Assembly (NCBI RefSeq): GCF_900128925.1
Contig: NZ_FQUJ01000012.1
Location: forward strand, 62,001-126,000
Length of the DNA stretch: 64,000 bases
Reading direction: 5' to 3'
Source of the DNA: Modicisalibacter ilicicola DSM 19980
GTDB lineage: Bacteria > Pseudomonadota > Gammaproteobacteria > Pseudomonadales > Halomonadaceae
The translations under genes were made by a program, and so were the position numbers. Shown here in pieces: positions 1 to 9,928 of the stretch. The notes below the pieces were generated by a model that saw nothing but the letters and a program-made list of their open reading frames with translations, did no database searches and was not told the DNA's origin. The stretch's first letter is position 1. Each line of letters opens with the position of its first letter.

Positions 1-74
1 TGCTTTCGACTATGATGGAACGTCGTTTTTGTCGCTGTTCACAGTTCAAAAGTCAGGAGCAAAGGAAGCCCCCA

Positions 75-1331
75 ATGGCCCAGCAAAACGCATTCTACGC
101 CCAATCCGGCGGTGTCACGGCGGTGATCAACGCCAGCGCCTGCGGCGTCGTCGAGGCCTGCCGCGAGTCGGATCGCATCGGCAAGCTCTACGCCGGCCAC
201 AACGGCATCATCGGCGCTCTCACCGAGGACCTGATCGATGTCTCCCAGGAGTCCGACGAGGCCATCGCCGCGCTGCGCCACACCCCCGGGGGGGCCTTCG
301 GCTCCTGCCGCTACAAGCTGAAGGACATCGAGAGCCACCGTGCCCAGTACGAGCGACTGATCGAGGTCTTCAAGGCTCACGACATCGGCTATTTCTTCTA
401 CAACGGCGGTGGCGACAGCGCCGATACCTGCCTCAAGGTATCGCAACTCTCGGAGAAGCTCGGCTACCCGTTGACCGCCATTCATGTGCCGAAGACCGTG
501 GACAACGACCTGCCGATCACCGACAACTCGCCGGGCTTCGGTAGCGTGGCCAAGTATATCGCCACCTCGACCCGGGAGGCGGCCCTGGACATCGCCTCGA
601 TGTGCGCCACCTCCACCAAGGTGTTCGTTCTCGAGGTGATGGGCCGTCACGCCGGCTGGATCGCCGCCGCTGGCGCCTTGGCCGGCAACGGCGAAGGCGA
701 GCCACCGCATCTGATCGTCTTCCCGGAAGTCCCCTTCGATCGCGCCGCGGTCATGGCTCGGGTAGAGACATCGGTCAAGCAATATGGTTACTGCGTCATC
801 GTGGTGTCGGAGGGGGCGCGCTACGAGGACGGCACCTTCCTGGCGGACGCCGGCAACACGGACGCCTTCGGCCATCGCCAGCTCGGCGGCGTGGCGCCGA
901 CCCTGGCGGGCATGATCAAGCAGGACCTGGGCTACAAGTATCACTGGGCGGTGGCCGACTACCTGCAACGCGCCGCGCGCCATCTGGCCTCGCGGACCGA
1001 TGTCGAGCAGGCCTATGCGGTGGGCCGCAAGGCCGTGGAGCTGGCTCTCGAGGGCCAGAACGCCAAGATGCCGGCAATCAAGCGCATCAGCGACGATCCC
1101 TATGAATGGCGCATCGATGCCGCTCCCCTGGCCGAGGTGGCCAATCAGGAAAAGTTCATGCCCCGCGAGTATATCCGTGACGATGGTTTCGGCATCACCG
1201 ATGCCTGCCGGCGTTACCTGTCACCGTTGATTCAGGGCGAGGATTTCCCGCCCTTCGACAACGGCCTGCCCAGAATGGCCGAGCTGAAGCTGGTGAAAGT
1301 GGAGCGCAAGCTTCCCCAATTCACGCTCTGA
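75..1331 (+). CDS. pfp: 6-phosphofructokinase, pyrophosphate-dependent type
   Basis: The protein (418 aa) belongs to the phosphofructokinase family that phosphorylates fructose-6-phosphate with PPi and works reversibly in cytoplasmic glycolysis/gluconeogenesis. A GGGD nucleotide/phosphate-binding turn lies at residues 111-114. The active-site motif PKTVDND lies at 139-145, with D143 as the expected catalytic base. The lysine in PKT (ATP enzymes usually have PGT) is the family marker for PPi use. The ATG at 75 is preferred over the upstream in-frame ATG at 12 because GGAGCAAAGGAAG lies just before it and homologues begin close to the conserved GGVTAVIN segment. An inorganic pyrophosphatase gene 2 kb away competes for the same PPi. 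The PPi assignment rests on motifs alone. Confidence 0.93.
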   Translation: MAQQNAFYAQSGGVTAVINASACGVVEACRESDRIGKLYAGHNGIIGALTEDLIDVSQESDEAIAALRHTPGGAFGSCRYKLKDIESHRAQYERLIEVFKAHDIGYFFYNGGGDSADTCLKVSQLSEKLGYPLTAIHVPKTVDNDLPITDNSPGFGSVAKYIATSTREAALDIASMCATSTKVFVLEVMGRHAGWIAAAGALAGNGEGEPPHLIVFPEVPFDRAAVMARVETSVKQYGYCVIVVSEGARYEDGTFLADAGNTDAFGHRQLGGVAPTLAGMIKQDLGYKYHWAVADYLQRAARHLASRTDVEQAYAVGRKAVELALEGQNAKMPAIKRISDDPYEWRIDAAPLAEVANQEKFMPREYIRDDGFGITDACRRYLSPLIQGEDFPPFDNGLPRMAELKLVKVERKLPQFTL

Positions 1332-1358
1332 TCGCCTGATCCCCTTTTGCCTGGAGTC

Positions 1359-1386
1359 GACGCCCCTCGCCGGGGCGTCTTGCGTT
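1359..1386 (+). terminator. Rho-independent terminator of the phosphofructokinase gene
   Basis: An 8-bp perfect GC-rich stem (GACGCCCC / GGGGCGTC, arms 1359-1366 and 1372-1379) with a 5-nt loop is followed by TTGCGTT. It lies 28 nt after the stop codon and between convergent genes. Confidence 0.75.
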
Positions 1387-3111
1387 CTACTTCCATAACC
1401 AGGAGAGCAACAACAACAGCAGCAGGATCCCGGCGATTCCCTGCCAGAGATTGACGGGCTCTCGCAACACACGAGAGGGCGTGGATGATTCGGCAGCCAT
1501 CTTGCGCTGGCCGCCCAGGAAGCAGACGAATTCGGAGAGGCGCCGGAAACGCAGCGCGCGCTGCGGGTCCAGGGCCCGCCGCAGGGCGTCGTCAAGCGTC
1601 GGCGACACCTCCGGGTTGGCGATCCGCGCGCTGCGGTAAACCATCCTCTCCAGATCGGTATGCGTGCGCAGCTGACGCGGCTCGATAGCGTAGGGCAAGT
1701 CTCCGGTCAACAGCCAGTAGAGCGTCGAGGCCAGCGCGTATTGATCGCTGCGCCGGCCGACATCCGTGTCCAGGGCGTATTCCGGGGCGCTGTGCTCGTT
1801 GAGCCCGACCTGGCGCGCCAGCTCCCGTGCGCTTCTGTGACCGTCGCCATCGCGCCGGTGACAGGCGCTGAAATCCGCCATGACGACCTGGCCCCGGGCG
1901 TCGATTAGGATGTTGCCGGGATGGATCTGCTGATGCAGCACCTCGCGGCGATGCATCGCCTGCACCCCCTTGGCCAGCTGTCGGGCGATATCCAGTCGCT
2001 GACCCAGGCTGGCCCCAGGGTGACGTCTCGCCCAGTCGGTCAAGGTCTCGCCCGGCACGTAAGCCATCAGGTAATAGAGATAGCGGCTCGGACGCGTCCG
2101 CTGCACGGCCTTGACGACGAAGGGTGAATGAATACGCTCGACCACCCATCGCTGCAGCAGGAAATGCTCGAGGTAGGCGTTGCGGTTCGATAGCTCGGGA
2201 CTGGGCGACTTGAGCACCATCTCGCGTCCGCTGCGCACATCCCGCACGCGAAAGACCCGAGTCTGCGCGGTACGCGACAGGACCGCCTCCACCTCGAGAC
2301 CATCGAGACGATCCCCAACCTCGAGTTCGGGGGGAATCGGCAGGTTCTCGCAGGCGCGTTCGGGTAAGCCTGGCGTCTCCTCGGCCAGGCGATCGATGCG
2401 CACCAACTGGAAACAGAACTGGTCGGCGCCGTAGCCTCGCTCCGCGGCACGCACCTGGGCGGCCTCGGCAAGGCGCTCGCAGGCGGCATCGAGGTCGCTG
2501 ACATCGACTCGGATCAGTTGCATGTAATCCGAGGGCATCAGGGTGCCGCGTACCGCCTGGGTCGTGAACAGGAAAAGATCGCCCTGCTTGATCGGCATGC
2601 GCAGGTAATCGATGTCCAGGTTGCCATCCAGCCCCAGTGCCCGGGAAGGGTAGCGATACCCGCCGAGATCGGTGACATGGTCCCGGGTGAGCTGTTCGAA
2701 CTCGGCTCCCCGCAGACGAAATACCAGGGTGTCGCCCATATGGAAGAGATGCCCCTCGCGACCGCGCAGTACCAGCGCCGAGAGGGAGCTGACGTAGCTG
2801 CCTTCGGCCACGTGGCTGCTCTGGCTGTGGCTCCAGCTGTTCAGGGCCAGCAGCACACGCATCGCCGAGGTCTTGATGTCCCAGTGCACCGGCGTCGAAT
2901 AATAGTCGGCCAGGAAGCCTCGCACGGTCAGGTCGCCGGCCTGCTTGGCGATAGCGTTGCGCCAGGTGGAATCGCTGATCAACGCACAGGCGCCCTTGGT
3001 GTCCAGGGTGTCGTCCTCGGGCAGGCGCACCGACATCGAGCTGCGATGGTGGCCACGCTCCGGCGCCACGAAGGCTTGACCGTAGCTCAAGGACAAGGCT
3101 TGCTTCGCCAA
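1387..3111 (-). CDS. PP2C-like / Ser-Thr kinase-like fusion protein with C-terminal membrane anchor, catalytic motifs degenerate
   Basis: The order is an N-terminal PP2C phosphatase-like domain (about residues 1-230), a protein-kinase-like domain (about 265-530) and a C-terminal leucine-rich transmembrane segment with almost no tail. Relatives in pseudomonads are annotated as bifunctional kinase/phosphatase. Key residues are changed here. The PP2C metal motif normally TDG reads TQA (Q185-A186) and the first DG reads DS (D47-S48). In the kinase, the HRD loop reads HQQ (393-395) and DFG reads DFS (413-415). The ATP-binding lysine in MVLK is kept. A TTG start at 3111 is chosen because AGGAGAG sits 7 nt upstream; the ATG at 3147 has no ribosome site. 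I infer a membrane-anchored regulatory or scaffold protein; residual catalysis is not excluded. Confidence 0.8.
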   Translation of the reverse strand: MAKQALSLSYGQAFVAPERGHHRSSMSVRLPEDDTLDTKGACALISDSTWRNAIAKQAGDLTVRGFLADYYSTPVHWDIKTSAMRVLLALNSWSHSQSSHVAEGSYVSSLSALVLRGREGHLFHMGDTLVFRLRGAEFEQLTRDHVTDLGGYRYPSRALGLDGNLDIDYLRMPIKQGDLFLFTTQAVRGTLMPSDYMQLIRVDVSDLDAACERLAEAAQVRAAERGYGADQFCFQLVRIDRLAEETPGLPERACENLPIPPELEVGDRLDGLEVEAVLSRTAQTRVFRVRDVRSGREMVLKSPSPELSNRNAYLEHFLLQRWVVERIHSPFVVKAVQRTRPSRYLYYLMAYVPGETLTDWARRHPGASLGQRLDIARQLAKGVQAMHRREVLHQQIHPGNILIDARGQVVMADFSACHRRDGDGHRSARELARQVGLNEHSAPEYALDTDVGRRSDQYALASTLYWLLTGDLPYAIEPRQLRTHTDLERMVYRSARIANPEVSPTLDDALRRALDPQRALRFRRLSEFVCFLGGQRKMAAESSTPSRVLREPVNLWQGIAGILLLLLLLSWLWK

Positions 3112-3222
3112 GAGATCTCTCCTCGTCGGGTAGCGTTGCGGCGCCATGATACACTGTCGCGAGCCGGCGCGATTCGTCGACCAATGGAGGGGTCGCGGGA
3201 GCGCACTCGCAAGCCGTTCGGA

Positions 3223-3252
3223 TTGGTAATCCCCCAAGGCAGTTCGTATAAT
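3223..3252 (+). promoter_or_regulatory. Sigma-70 type promoter of ppa
   Basis: A consensus -10 box TATAAT (3247-3252) is preceded by TTGGTA (3223-3228) with an 18-nt spacer. The ppa start codon is 38 nt downstream, so transcription should begin near 3259. Confidence 0.65.
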
Positions 3253-3290
3253 TCAGCGAATTTTTTGCAGCCAACCTCAAGGACTCGACC

Positions 3291-3821
3291 ATGAGCTTCA
3301 GCAAGATTCCCGCAGGCAAGGATCTCCCCAACGACGTCTATGTCGTGATCGAAATTCCTGCCAACCATGCGCCGATCAAGTACGAGATCGACAAGGAAAT
3401 GGATGCCCTGGTGGTCGATCGCTTCATGACCACGCCCATGTTCTACCCGGCCAACTACGGCTTCATTCCCGATACACTGGCCGACGACGGCGACCCTCTC
3501 GATGCGCTGGTCGTCACGCCCTACCCGATCCAGGCCGGCAGCGTGATCCGCGCCCGCCCGGTGGGCATCCTCAACATGACCGACGAAGCCGGCGAGGACG
3601 CCAAGTTGATCTGCGTTCCCCACAGCAAGCTGGCGCCGGTCTATGACGAGGTGAAGGAGGTCACCGATCTGCCCGAACTGCTGCGCCAGCAGATCGCCCA
3701 CTTCTTCGAGAACTACAAGGACCTCGACAAGGGCAAGTGGGTCAAGGTGGAATCCTGGGATGGCGTCGACGCCGCCCGGGACGCGATCGAGAAGGCCGTC
3801 GCCGCCTACGGCAAGCAGTAA
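3291..3821 (+). CDS. ppa: Inorganic pyrophosphatase, family I
   Basis: This soluble 176-aa enzyme hydrolyses PPi to orthophosphate with Mg2+ and so pulls biosynthetic reactions forward. It has the usual length of bacterial family I enzymes and carries the DGDPLDALV signature with the clustered metal-binding aspartates, plus the upstream [10 protein letters not shown] segment. AAGGA lies 7 nt before the ATG and a consensus promoter lies upstream, which suits strong constitutive expression. The neighbouring phosphofructokinase uses the same PPi pool. Confidence 0.97.
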   Translation: MSFSKIPAGKDLPNDVYVVIEIPANHAPIKYEIDKEMDALVVDRFMTTPMFYPANYGFIPDTLADDGDPLDALVVTPYPIQAGSVIRARPVGILNMTDEAGEDAKLICVPHSKLAPVYDEVKEVTDLPELLRQQIAHFFENYKDLDKGKWVKVESWDGVDAARDAIEKAVAAYGKQ

Positions 3822-3845
3822 TCCTCGCATCACCATCCCGACGAT

Positions 3846-3884
3846 GCACAAGGGGCCGCTATCCAGCGGCCCCTTGTGCTTGTC
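3846..3884. terminator. Bidirectional terminator between ppa and the DUF2333 gene
   Basis: There is a perfect 15-bp inverted repeat (arms 3846-3860 and 3865-3879) with a 4-nt loop, followed by TTGTC on the plus strand. It lies between two converging genes, 24 nt after the ppa stop. Confidence 0.85.
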
Positions 3885-3896
3885 TGGCTGTCGTGA

Positions 3897-5237
3897 TTAT
3901 TGCGATTCCTCTTCCGATACCGGTGGCGCCACTGGCGATTCCGGTGCAGCCTCGGCCGGCTCGGGCGGGGTGACACCCTCACCCTCTGCCTCGTCCGCCC
4001 CGGAATCGGTTGCCTCATCGCCCACCTTCTCGGGCGCCTGATCGCCAGGTTCGTCATTTGCTGGCGCCGGTTCACCGGCGGCCTGTCCGGAGGCCTGATC
4101 GCCTTGCTCGCCATCAGTCGGTGCGCCGGGGTCCTCCGCGGCCGTTTCGGATGACGCGTCGCGGGCCTCAGGCGAGGAGGCACCCTGCTCTTCGGGGCTT
4201 GCCGGCGTCTCGGCCTCGTCCTCGACGGCCGTTGCCGGATCGACCTCGACCCCTTCCACGCCTGCAGCCAAGGCGCGAACCTGATCCCGGGCACTCATGA
4301 TGTAGTTCGCCAGCAGCAGCGAATGGTTGGCAAAAATCCCGAACCCCGAGCCATTGAGCACCAAGGGGCTCCAAAGACGCCGCTGGGCCATTTCCAGCTC
4401 CGCCAGCAGGCGCGCCATGTTGCCCGAGGCCCCGGCCTTGGCAAGCAGATCGGCATAGTCGCGCTCGACGGCCCTCAGGAAGTGCATCAACGCCCAGGCA
4501 TCGCCCCGGGCCTCGAAGAAGGTATTGTCGATGCGATACCAGGGCGTGGCTTCCGGCAGTTCGGTCTCATCGACACCCAGCTCGCGCAGCGCCTCGGGAT
4601 CATCGATGCTGGCCGAGAGGCGCTGGATCAGGTGGCCGAGCCGCCGGTCCACCTTTTGCAGCCATTGAGCCAGGGCATCGCCATCGTTGACGAAACCGGT
4701 CACGCTCTCGGCGGAAAGCGTCGCCAGGAAGCCATCCAGTGCCTCGACCGCTCGCGCATAGCGCTTTTCCGCGGACGGATAGAGCCAATCGCGACTGTTG
4801 CTGTCGAGCGCCTCTTCCGCTTCACCGAACAAGGCCGTCTCTCCGGCGCTCATCGCCGGCAACGCCTGGGCGAGCAGACGCGCCTGATTCAACACGCCAT
4901 ATTCCCAGCTGGGCATGTTGTCGAGCCAGACGCCGGGCGGTGTCACATCGTTGCGCAGATAGCCCCCGGGCTTGTCGAGCAGCGTATCGACCGTCGTCGA
5001 GAGCGTGGCGATGGTGACCGCTCCCCGGGCCGCAGGCGTGGTCGCGGCGGCGCCACGTCGTTCCGCCACGGCCCGATCGACGGCGAAGGCGTCCGGCCGC
5101 TGGCTCCACCAGATGCCGAGCCCGATGCAGACCAGCAGATAGAGTCCTATCAAGAACAGCAGCGGCTTCCATATCCAGCCATAATCGGGGCGTTCGAGCA
5201 CATCGGTGCGGCGCTTGCGCTTGCGAAAGATTGCCAT
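3897..5237 (-). CDS. DUF2333 family membrane protein with long acidic C-terminal tail
   Basis: The function of this family is not established. The protein (446 aa) has a basic N-terminus (RKRKRR), one transmembrane helix near residues 25-45 ending in IWWSQRPDAF, and a conserved helical domain to about residue 325. After that comes a tail of roughly 110 residues built almost only from Glu, Asp, Ala, Pro, Ser and Gly. The topology should be single-pass with the main domain in the periplasm. The tail is longer than the family core and fits the acidic, low-complexity additions common in halophile proteins. The ATG at 5237 is used; a GTG at 5243 sits closer to an AAGGA and is an alternative. Confidence 0.82.
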   Translation of the reverse strand: MAIFRKRKRRTDVLERPDYGWIWKPLLFLIGLYLLVCIGLGIWWSQRPDAFAVDRAVAERRGAAATTPAARGAVTIATLSTTVDTLLDKPGGYLRNDVTPPGVWLDNMPSWEYGVLNQARLLAQALPAMSAGETALFGEAEEALDSNSRDWLYPSAEKRYARAVEALDGFLATLSAESVTGFVNDGDALAQWLQKVDRRLGHLIQRLSASIDDPEALRELGVDETELPEATPWYRIDNTFFEARGDAWALMHFLRAVERDYADLLAKAGASGNMARLLAELEMAQRRLWSPLVLNGSGFGIFANHSLLLANYIMSARDQVRALAAGVEGVEVDPATAVEDEAETPASPEEQGASSPEARDASSETAAEDPGAPTDGEQGDQASGQAAGEPAPANDEPGDQAPEKVGDEATDSGADEAEGEGVTPPEPAEAAPESPVAPPVSEEESQ

Positions 5238-5517
5238 ATCCACGACGTCCTTAGAGCGAGGTTGAAAGAGTCCTTGGCTTTATGAAGATTATCCTATCAC
5301 GCCCCTTCCGGCGCGGTGGCCCCCTCAACGCGACGCCCCCAGACCTTGCCCCGAACAGCGTTCGACCATGACGGCCCGATGGCTGGACAAGCGGTTTCTT
5401 TTTCGTCACACTCCGCCAACGTCGGCTCATTTGGCGTCCACGGGCGTCAACTTGCAGAATCCTGCTGGCATCTTGATGAATATCGAACAGGTTAACAGCG
5501 CCGCTCCAAGGACCCTT

Positions 5518-5967
5518 ATGGCCCGAATTCTGGTACTCAACGGCCCCAATCTGAACTTGCTGGGCACTCGCGAACCCGAGGTGTATGGCAGCGTGACCCT
5601 CGACGACATTCGCCTGCGCCTGACGACCCGCGCCCTCGAGCACGGCCACCAGATCGACTGGCTGCAGTCCAACGCCGAGCACGAACTGGTGGAACGCGTG
5701 CATGGCGCCCGGGTCGATGGCACCGATTTCATCCTGATCAACCCGGCCGCCTTCACCCATACCAGCGTCGCGCTGCGCGATGCACTGACCGGTGTCGCCA
5801 TACCGTTCATCGAATTGCACCTCTCCAACGTGCATGCCCGCGAGCCGTTCCGCGCCCACTCCTATTTCTCCGACGTGGCCGAGGGCGTCATTTGCGGCTT
5901 CGGGGCCGACAGCTACGAGCTCGCCCTCAACGCCGCGCTGCTCCGCCTGGCCGCGCCTGTTTCCTGA
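5518..5967 (+). CDS. aroQ: 3-dehydroquinate dehydratase, type II
   Basis: It catalyses the third step of the shikimate pathway, dehydrating 3-dehydroquinate to 3-dehydroshikimate in the cytoplasm. The 149-aa product starts with the family block [17 protein letters not shown]. It keeps the [10 protein letters not shown] motif and the substrate-binding ELHLSN and FRAHS segments typical of the dodecameric type II enzyme. AAGGA lies 6 nt before the ATG at 5518; the in-frame ATG at 5368 would add a non-conserved leader. It is the first gene of an aroQ-accB-accC cluster, a common proteobacterial arrangement. Confidence 0.96.
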   Translation: MARILVLNGPNLNLLGTREPEVYGSVTLDDIRLRLTTRALEHGHQIDWLQSNAEHELVERVHGARVDGTDFILINPAAFTHTSVALRDALTGVAIPFIELHLSNVHAREPFRAHSYFSDVAEGVICGFGADSYELALNAALLRLAAPVS

Positions 5968-6003
5968 CGCATTATCTCTCATTCATCGCAAGAGACATCA
6001 TCT

Positions 6004-6474
6004 ATGGATATCCGCAAGGTCAAGAAGCTCATCGAGCTGCTCGAAGAATCCGACATCAGCGAAATCGAAATACAGGAAGGTGAAGAATCGGTGCGCATCA
6101 CGCGCCACAGCTATGGACACAGCCAGTCCATGCCGATGCCCGCCTGGGGAGCGCCGAGCGTGCCCCAGACACAGACACCGGCCCCCGCCGCCGCACCCAA
6201 TGACGAGATGGGCGAGCCCCATGCCCCGGCACAACCGGCCGGACATGCCGTGACCTCGCCGATGGTTGGCACCTTCTATCGCTCGCCGGCGCCCGGTGCC
6301 AAGCCTTTCGTCGAGAAGGGACAGCGCGTCAAGAAGGGTGAGCCCGTCTGCATCGTGGAAGCCATGAAGATGATGAACCAGATCGATGCCGATCAGGACG
6401 GCGTCATCGAAGCCATCCTGGTGGAGGACGGTGAACCGGTCGAATTCGACCAACCGATGCTAATCATCTCCTGA
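6004..6474 (+). CDS. accB: Acetyl-CoA carboxylase biotin carboxyl carrier protein
   Basis: AccB carries the covalently bound biotin that shuttles CO2 from biotin carboxylase to the carboxyltransferase in the first committed step of fatty acid synthesis. The 156-aa protein has an N-terminal helical segment, a flexible Pro/Ala-rich linker (about residues 45-78), and a biotinyl domain. Its EAMKM motif places the biotinylated lysine at K122. It lies 36 nt after aroQ and 15 nt before the accC start, so the genes are probably one transcript. Confidence 0.97.
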   Translation: MDIRKVKKLIELLEESDISEIEIQEGEESVRITRHSYGHSQSMPMPAWGAPSVPQTQTPAPAAAPNDEMGEPHAPAQPAGHAVTSPMVGTFYRSPAPGAKPFVEKGQRVKKGEPVCIVEAMKMMNQIDADQDGVIEAILVEDGEPVEFDQPMLIIS

Positions 6475-6489
6475 CCAATGGAAAATACC

Positions 6490-7833
6490 ATGCTGGATAA
6501 GGTACTCATCGCCAATCGCGGCGAGATCGCCCTGCGCATTCTGCGCGCCTGCAAGGAACTGGGCATTCGCACCGTCGCCGTCCACTCCAAGGCCGACCGG
6601 GAATTGATGCACGTGCGCCTGGCGGACGAAGCGGTGTGCATCGGCCCGCCCCCCTCGGCCCAATCCTATCTCAACATCCCGGCGCTGATCAGTGCCGCCG
6701 AAGTGACCGATGCAAGCGCCATTCACCCCGGTTACGGCTTCCTTTCCGAGAACGCCAACTTCGCCGAGCAGGTCGAGCGCTCGGGCTTCGTGTTCATCGG
6801 CCCCCGTGCCGAGACCATCCGCCTGATGGGCGACAAGGTCAGCGCCATCGCTGCCATGAAGGCCGCCGGAGTCCCCACCGTGCCCGGGTCCGACGGACCG
6901 CTGCCCGAGGATGACGACGACGCCATACTCGCCACCGCCAAGCGCATCGGCTACCCGGTGATCATCAAGGCCGCGGCAGGCGGCGGTGGGCGAGGCATGC
7001 GCGTGGTGCACACCGAAGCGCATCTGCTCTCCTCGGTCAGCGTGACGCGCAACGAGGCCAACGCCGCCTTCGGCGACGGCACGCTGTACATGGAGAAGTT
7101 CCTCGAGCAGCCGCGCCACGTCGAGGTGCAGGTACTCGCCGATGGCCAGGGCAATGCCATTCATCTCTATGACCGCGACTGCTCGCTGCAACGCCGCCAC
7201 CAGAAGGTGATCGAAGAGGCACCGGCTCCGCAGGTCGATCCCGAGGCTCGGGCCAGGGTGCTCAAGGCCTGCACCGATGCCTGCAACGAGATCGGCTACC
7301 GTGGCGCCGGCACCTTCGAATTCCTCTACGAGAACGGCGAATACTTCTTCATCGAGATGAACACCCGGGTTCAGGTCGAGCATCCGGTCACCGAGATGGT
7401 CACCGGCGTCGACATCGTCAAGGAGCAGCTGCGCATCGCCTCGGGCCTGCCACTGACGATCAGACAGGAAGATGTCGTACTGCATGGTCATGCCTTCGAG
7501 TGCCGCATCAACGCCGAGGATTCGCGCACCTTCATGCCCTCGCCCGGCAAGGTGACGCTCTATCATGCCCCAGGAGGGCTCGGCGTGCGCATGGACTCTC
7601 ACCTCTACACCGGCTATTCGGTGCCGCCTCACTACGACTCCCTGATCGGCAAGCTGATCACCTGGGGCGAGGACCGCGATATCGCACTGACCCGCATGCG
7701 CAACGGACTGGATGAGCTGCTGGTGGAGGGCATTCGCACCAATATCGACCTGCAGAAGGACCTGGTGCGCGATACCCATTTCCAGCAGGGGGGCGTGAAC
7801 ATCCACTATCTCGAGAAGAAACTCGGCAGCTGA
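6490..7833 (+). CDS. accC: Acetyl-CoA carboxylase, biotin carboxylase subunit
   Basis: The product (447 aa, like the E. coli enzyme) is an ATP-grasp enzyme that carboxylates biotin on AccB with bicarbonate and ATP. Visible features are the N-terminal [12 protein letters not shown] motif, the glycine-rich [11 protein letters not shown] loop, HVEVQVLAD, and the catalytic ERDCS-like segment seen here as [27 protein letters not shown] and a C-terminal biotin carboxylase domain follow. The ATG at 6490 matches the usual MLDK start; the in-frame ATG at 6478 would add four residues. Confidence 0.97.
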   Translation: MLDKVLIANRGEIALRILRACKELGIRTVAVHSKADRELMHVRLADEAVCIGPPPSAQSYLNIPALISAAEVTDASAIHPGYGFLSENANFAEQVERSGFVFIGPRAETIRLMGDKVSAIAAMKAAGVPTVPGSDGPLPEDDDDAILATAKRIGYPVIIKAAAGGGGRGMRVVHTEAHLLSSVSVTRNEANAAFGDGTLYMEKFLEQPRHVEVQVLADGQGNAIHLYDRDCSLQRRHQKVIEEAPAPQVDPEARARVLKACTDACNEIGYRGAGTFEFLYENGEYFFIEMNTRVQVEHPVTEMVTGVDIVKEQLRIASGLPLTIRQEDVVLHGHAFECRINAEDSRTFMPSPGKVTLYHAPGGLGVRMDSHLYTGYSVPPHYDSLIGKLITWGEDRDIALTRMRNGLDELLVEGIRTNIDLQKDLVRDTHFQQGGVNIHYLEKKLGS

Positions 7834-7871
7834 ACGAGCCCCCTCGGGAAAGCGTGCGGTACTACACTTTG

Positions 7872-7895
7872 CGGGTGGCCCATGCCACCCTTTTT
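7872..7895 (+). terminator. Rho-independent terminator after accC
   Basis: A stem GGGTGGC / GCCACCC (arms 7873-7879 and 7884-7890) with a 4-nt loop is followed directly by TTTTT. It lies 39 nt after the accC stop and ends the aroQ-accBC unit just before prmA. Confidence 0.85.
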
Positions 7896-7919
7896 CGTTC
7901 CAGGCAACCGGACCCTCTC

Positions 7920-8831
7920 ATGCCCTGGTTACAGCTCAAGGCGCGTGTCGCCCCAGAACAGGCCGAACTCCTCGAGGAACTGCTGACCGCCGAAGGCGCC
8001 TCGGCCATCACCCTCCAGGACGCTCAGGACGACCCGGTGTTCGAACCGGACATCGGCACCACGCCGCTATGGCAGGAAACCGTGCTGACCGGCCTCTACG
8101 ATGATCTGAACGACATCGAGGCCATGCTCGAACGGGTACGCCAGGCCTGGGCCCTGGCCACACCCGACGACCCCTGTCCCGAGATCGACTATGAATTGCT
8201 CGCCGACCGGGATTGGGAACGCGAGTGGATGGACGGCTTTTCGCCCTTGCGGATGGGCAAGCGGCTGTGGATCGTGCCGAGCTGGCATGAGGCCCCGGAC
8301 CCCGAGGCGGTGAACCTGCTGCTCGACCCCGGTCTGGCCTTCGGCACCGGCACCCATCCGACCACGGCCCTGTGCCTGGAATGGCTCGACGATCTGGCCG
8401 AACGAGGCAAATTGAAGGGCACAAGCGTACTGGATTTCGGCTGCGGCTCCGGCATCCTTGCCATTGCCGCGCTCAAGCTGGGCGCCGCGAAGGGCCTGGG
8501 AACCGACATCGATCCCCAGGCGCTCATCGCCAGTCGAGACAATGCCCGGCGCAATGCCATCGCGGATGAGGATCTCACGCTGTGCCTGCCGGAACAGTTG
8601 CCTGCTTCCCGCCAGGAGGTGGTACTGGCCAACATACTCGCTGGCCCCCTGGTCGAACTGGCCCCGACCATCGCCGGCCAGGTGGCGCCCGGAGGACATC
8701 TGGCGCTGTCCGGCATTCTCGCCCATCAGGCCGAGGCGGTGCTCGAGGCCTATCTCGCCCAGGGACTGCAGATGGACGCCCCCCTCGAGCGTGATGGCTG
8801 GATCTGTCTGAGCGGGTATCGCATCGACTGA
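7920..8831 (+). CDS. prmA: Ribosomal protein L11 methyltransferase
   Basis: PrmA trimethylates lysines and the N-terminus of ribosomal protein L11 using S-adenosylmethionine. The 303-aa protein has an N-terminal substrate-recognition domain (residues 1-95) and a class I SAM methyltransferase fold. The SAM motif [15 protein letters not shown] and the [12 protein letters not shown] block (in place of the NPP-type motif) are clear, as is FGTGTHPTT just before the fold. The ATG at 7920 is chosen because family members start MPWLQL; the upstream frame runs through the accC terminator. Confidence 0.96.
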   Translation: MPWLQLKARVAPEQAELLEELLTAEGASAITLQDAQDDPVFEPDIGTTPLWQETVLTGLYDDLNDIEAMLERVRQAWALATPDDPCPEIDYELLADRDWEREWMDGFSPLRMGKRLWIVPSWHEAPDPEAVNLLLDPGLAFGTGTHPTTALCLEWLDDLAERGKLKGTSVLDFGCGSGILAIAALKLGAAKGLGTDIDPQALIASRDNARRNAIADEDLTLCLPEQLPASRQEVVLANILAGPLVELAPTIAGQVAPGGHLALSGILAHQAEAVLEAYLAQGLQMDAPLERDGWICLSGYRID

Positions 8832-8905
8832 GCACGATGGCCTTCAATCTAGGCGCGACGGCCGTTATCATGGCGGGCCCTTCGAGACCGAGATTCCGTA
8901 TCACG

Positions 8906-9928
8906 ATGCCCGCTACTGCAAGCGTCGAACCACTCGCGATCGGCCCTTACCGCCTGCCCAACCGGGTGATCCTGGCCCCCATGGCCGGCGTCACCGACCG
9001 CCCCTTCCGACAATTGTGTCGCGCCCAGGGCGCCGGGTTGGTGGTCTCGGAAATGGTCACCGCCGACTCGCGCCTGTGGCATACGCGCAAGTCACGCTCG
9101 CGACTCGATCATGCCGGCGAGCCGGGGCCTCGGTCCGTGCAGATCGCGGGCGGCGACCCGCTGATGCTGGCCGAAGCGGCGCGACTCAATGCCGCGCAAG
9201 GTGCCCAGATCATCGACATCAACATGGGCTGCCCGGCCAAGAAGGTGTGCAACAAGGCGGCGGGCTCGGCGCTGCTGCGGGATGAAGGCCTGGTCGCCGA
9301 CATCCTCGAGGCGGTGGTGAGCGCCGTGGACGTGCCGGTCACGCTGAAGATCCGCACCGGCTGGTGCAGCGCCAGCGTCAATGGGCAACGCATCGCGCGC
9401 CTCGCCGAGGAGAAGGGCATACAGGCCCTTGCGGTACATGGCCGCACTCGCGAGCAACGCTACTCGGGTGAGGCAGAATATGACACTATCGCTGCCATCA
9501 AGGCCTCGGTGGGCATTCCCGTATTCGCCAATGGCGATATTACATCACCGGAGAAAGCCGCCCAGGTCCTGAACTATACTGGTGCGGATGCGGTAATGAT
9601 CGGCCGAGGGGCTCAAGGCAACCCCTGGATTTTTCGCCAGATCGACCATTACCTGCGCACCGGCGAGCATCTTCGTGCACCCAGCGCGGAGGAGCGCCGT
9701 CACGTGATTCGCCAGCACCTCACTAAACTGCATGCTTTCTATGGTGACTACATGGGTGTGCGTATCGCACGTAAGCACATTGGCTGGTATCTGAGCACAC
9801 TTGCAGACGCCAAGGCTCTCCGGGCACGCTTCAATGCTCTGGAGACTCAGACCGCGCAGCACCGTTTCGTTGATGAACTGTTTCGCCCGGCCCATTCGCC
9901 GGCCACGGGGAGGATCAGCGCAGCATGA
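8906..9928 (+). CDS. dusB: tRNA-dihydrouridine synthase B
   Basis: DusB is an FMN-dependent enzyme that reduces specific uridines in the D-loop of tRNAs. The 340-aa TIM-barrel protein shows [13 protein letters not shown], the catalytic cysteine within [29 protein letters not shown] and the phosphate-binding [12 protein letters not shown]. The ATG at 8906 gives the usual length. The stop overlaps the start of fis by 4 nt (ATGA), the classic dusB-fis operon in which dusB leader events control fis. Confidence 0.96.
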   Translation: MPATASVEPLAIGPYRLPNRVILAPMAGVTDRPFRQLCRAQGAGLVVSEMVTADSRLWHTRKSRSRLDHAGEPGPRSVQIAGGDPLMLAEAARLNAAQGAQIIDINMGCPAKKVCNKAAGSALLRDEGLVADILEAVVSAVDVPVTLKIRTGWCSASVNGQRIARLAEEKGIQALAVHGRTREQRYSGEAEYDTIAAIKASVGIPVFANGDITSPEKAAQVLNYTGADAVMIGRGAQGNPWIFRQIDHYLRTGEHLRAPSAEERRHVIRQHLTKLHAFYGDYMGVRIARKHIGWYLSTLADAKALRARFNALETQTAQHRFVDELFRPAHSPATGRISAA

